This document shows positions 4,947 to 5,058 of a stretch of DNA of 5,058 nt, one piece after another; within the stretch, counting starts at the first letter, position 1; the number at the start of each line of letters is the position of its first letter. Made by a program: the position numbers and the translations under genes. The notes beneath the pieces are model-generated. The model did no database searches and had not been told where the DNA came from. It was given only the letters and a program-made list of their open reading frames with translations. Source of the DNA: Anaerolineae bacterium CG2_30_64_16 (GTDB taxonomy: Bacteria > Chloroflexota > Anaerolineae > CG2-30-64-16); assembly GCA_001871755.1 (NCBI GenBank), contig MNXL01000122.1:1-5058 (forward strand). Reading direction: 5' to 3'.

Positions 4947-4979
4947 CAACGTCGAAGGGCCGAAAACTGACGTGCGCTC

Positions 4980-4988
4980 AGTATACCA
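4980..4988 (-). promoter_or_regulatory. Candidate extended -10 promoter for the exporter operon
   Basis: On the minus strand the sequence reads TGGTATACT: a TG-n extension followed directly by TATACT, the same -10 hexamer used by the promoter at 206-234. No good -35 is visible at 16-18 bases, as expected for an extended -10 type. Transcription would start near 4973, giving a leader of about 290 bases that carries both repeat families. No better promoter was seen in 4683-4975 on this strand. Confidence 0.4.
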
Positions 4989-5058
4989 ACGCCTTTGCGG
5001 TCGAACCGGACAACAGCCCGACAATCACCGCCGGCGCCCTGACCACAAGCTTACACGG

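Larger units (their letters stand above)
4683..5058. other. Intergenic region without a supportable gene
   Basis: These 376 bases hold the ATPase ribosome binding site, the palindromic element with its two damaged copies, the tandem repeats and the candidate promoter. The last 70-80 bases to the window end are unique sequence. They are open on both strands (minus frame to a TGA at 4978-4980; plus frame from about 4934 without a start codon), so a neighbouring gene could begin or end there, but nothing recognisable is encoded. Confidence 0.6.

Noticed and set aside
4779..5024. 81-codon minus-strand frame upstream of the ATPase
   Set aside because: It is made almost wholly of the palindromic and tandem repeats (typical repeat translations such as HSRESGN and FDRLRMYPSTGSG), with no domain and no convincing start.
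4978..5058. Possible end of a minus-strand gene or start of a plus-strand gene at the window edge
   Set aside because: Both strands are open for about 26 codons, with plausible composition either way, no start codon on the plus strand and no recognisable motif. The stretch is too short to decide.

Overview
The window looks like a piece of a GC-rich bacterial chromosome. Chloroflexota (Anaerolineae-like) is my best guess. I base this on the small-protein family seen here, the YhaQ/YhaP-like exporter, and the intergenic repeat types (TCCTGAGCCTGTCGAAGGG, GACCTGACAGGTTT palindrome, ATTCCC-N8-GGGAAT), all of which I recall from that group. None of these is diagnostic, and no rRNA, tRNA or lineage marker is present.

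Plus strand, 1-183: the last 60 codons of a PfkB-family sugar kinase, cut by the window edge. From about 206 to 1154 the sequence changes character. A near-perfect sigma70-type promoter (TTGACA-N17-TATACT) is followed by a truncated gene remnant. Then come a small basic protein (342-578), an abutting small acidic protein (582-839) and a second, divergent acidic protein (942-1154). The remnant and the two acidic proteins belong to one family, so this block is a small cluster of related, partly decayed genes. Sampled 60-base lines there are 40-52% GC, against about 67% in a line from the transporter genes. No function can be assigned to these small proteins from sequence alone.

Minus strand, 4682 to 1248: a three-gene operon for an ABC-2 type exporter of the NatAB/YhaQP kind. 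The order is ATPase (4682-3759), permease 1 (3766-2570, overlapping the ATPase by 8 nt) and permease 2 (2501-1248). The two permeases are paralogs with a large extracytoplasmic domain after the first membrane helix, so they probably form an asymmetric pair driven by the one ATPase. A 35-bp perfect palindromic repeat sits in the 68-nt gap between the permease genes. The operon converges on the small-gene cluster; a gap of about 90 bases with two hairpins lies between them.

4683-5058 has no supportable gene. It holds an ATPase ribosome binding site, a palindromic ATTCCC/GGGAAT repeat element, a 23-bp tandem repeat array and a candidate extended -10 promoter pointing into the exporter operon. 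The repeats would therefore lie in the operon's 5' leader.

The most unusual part is the small-gene block at 206-1154. The exporter is conventional apart from the repeats inserted around and within it.
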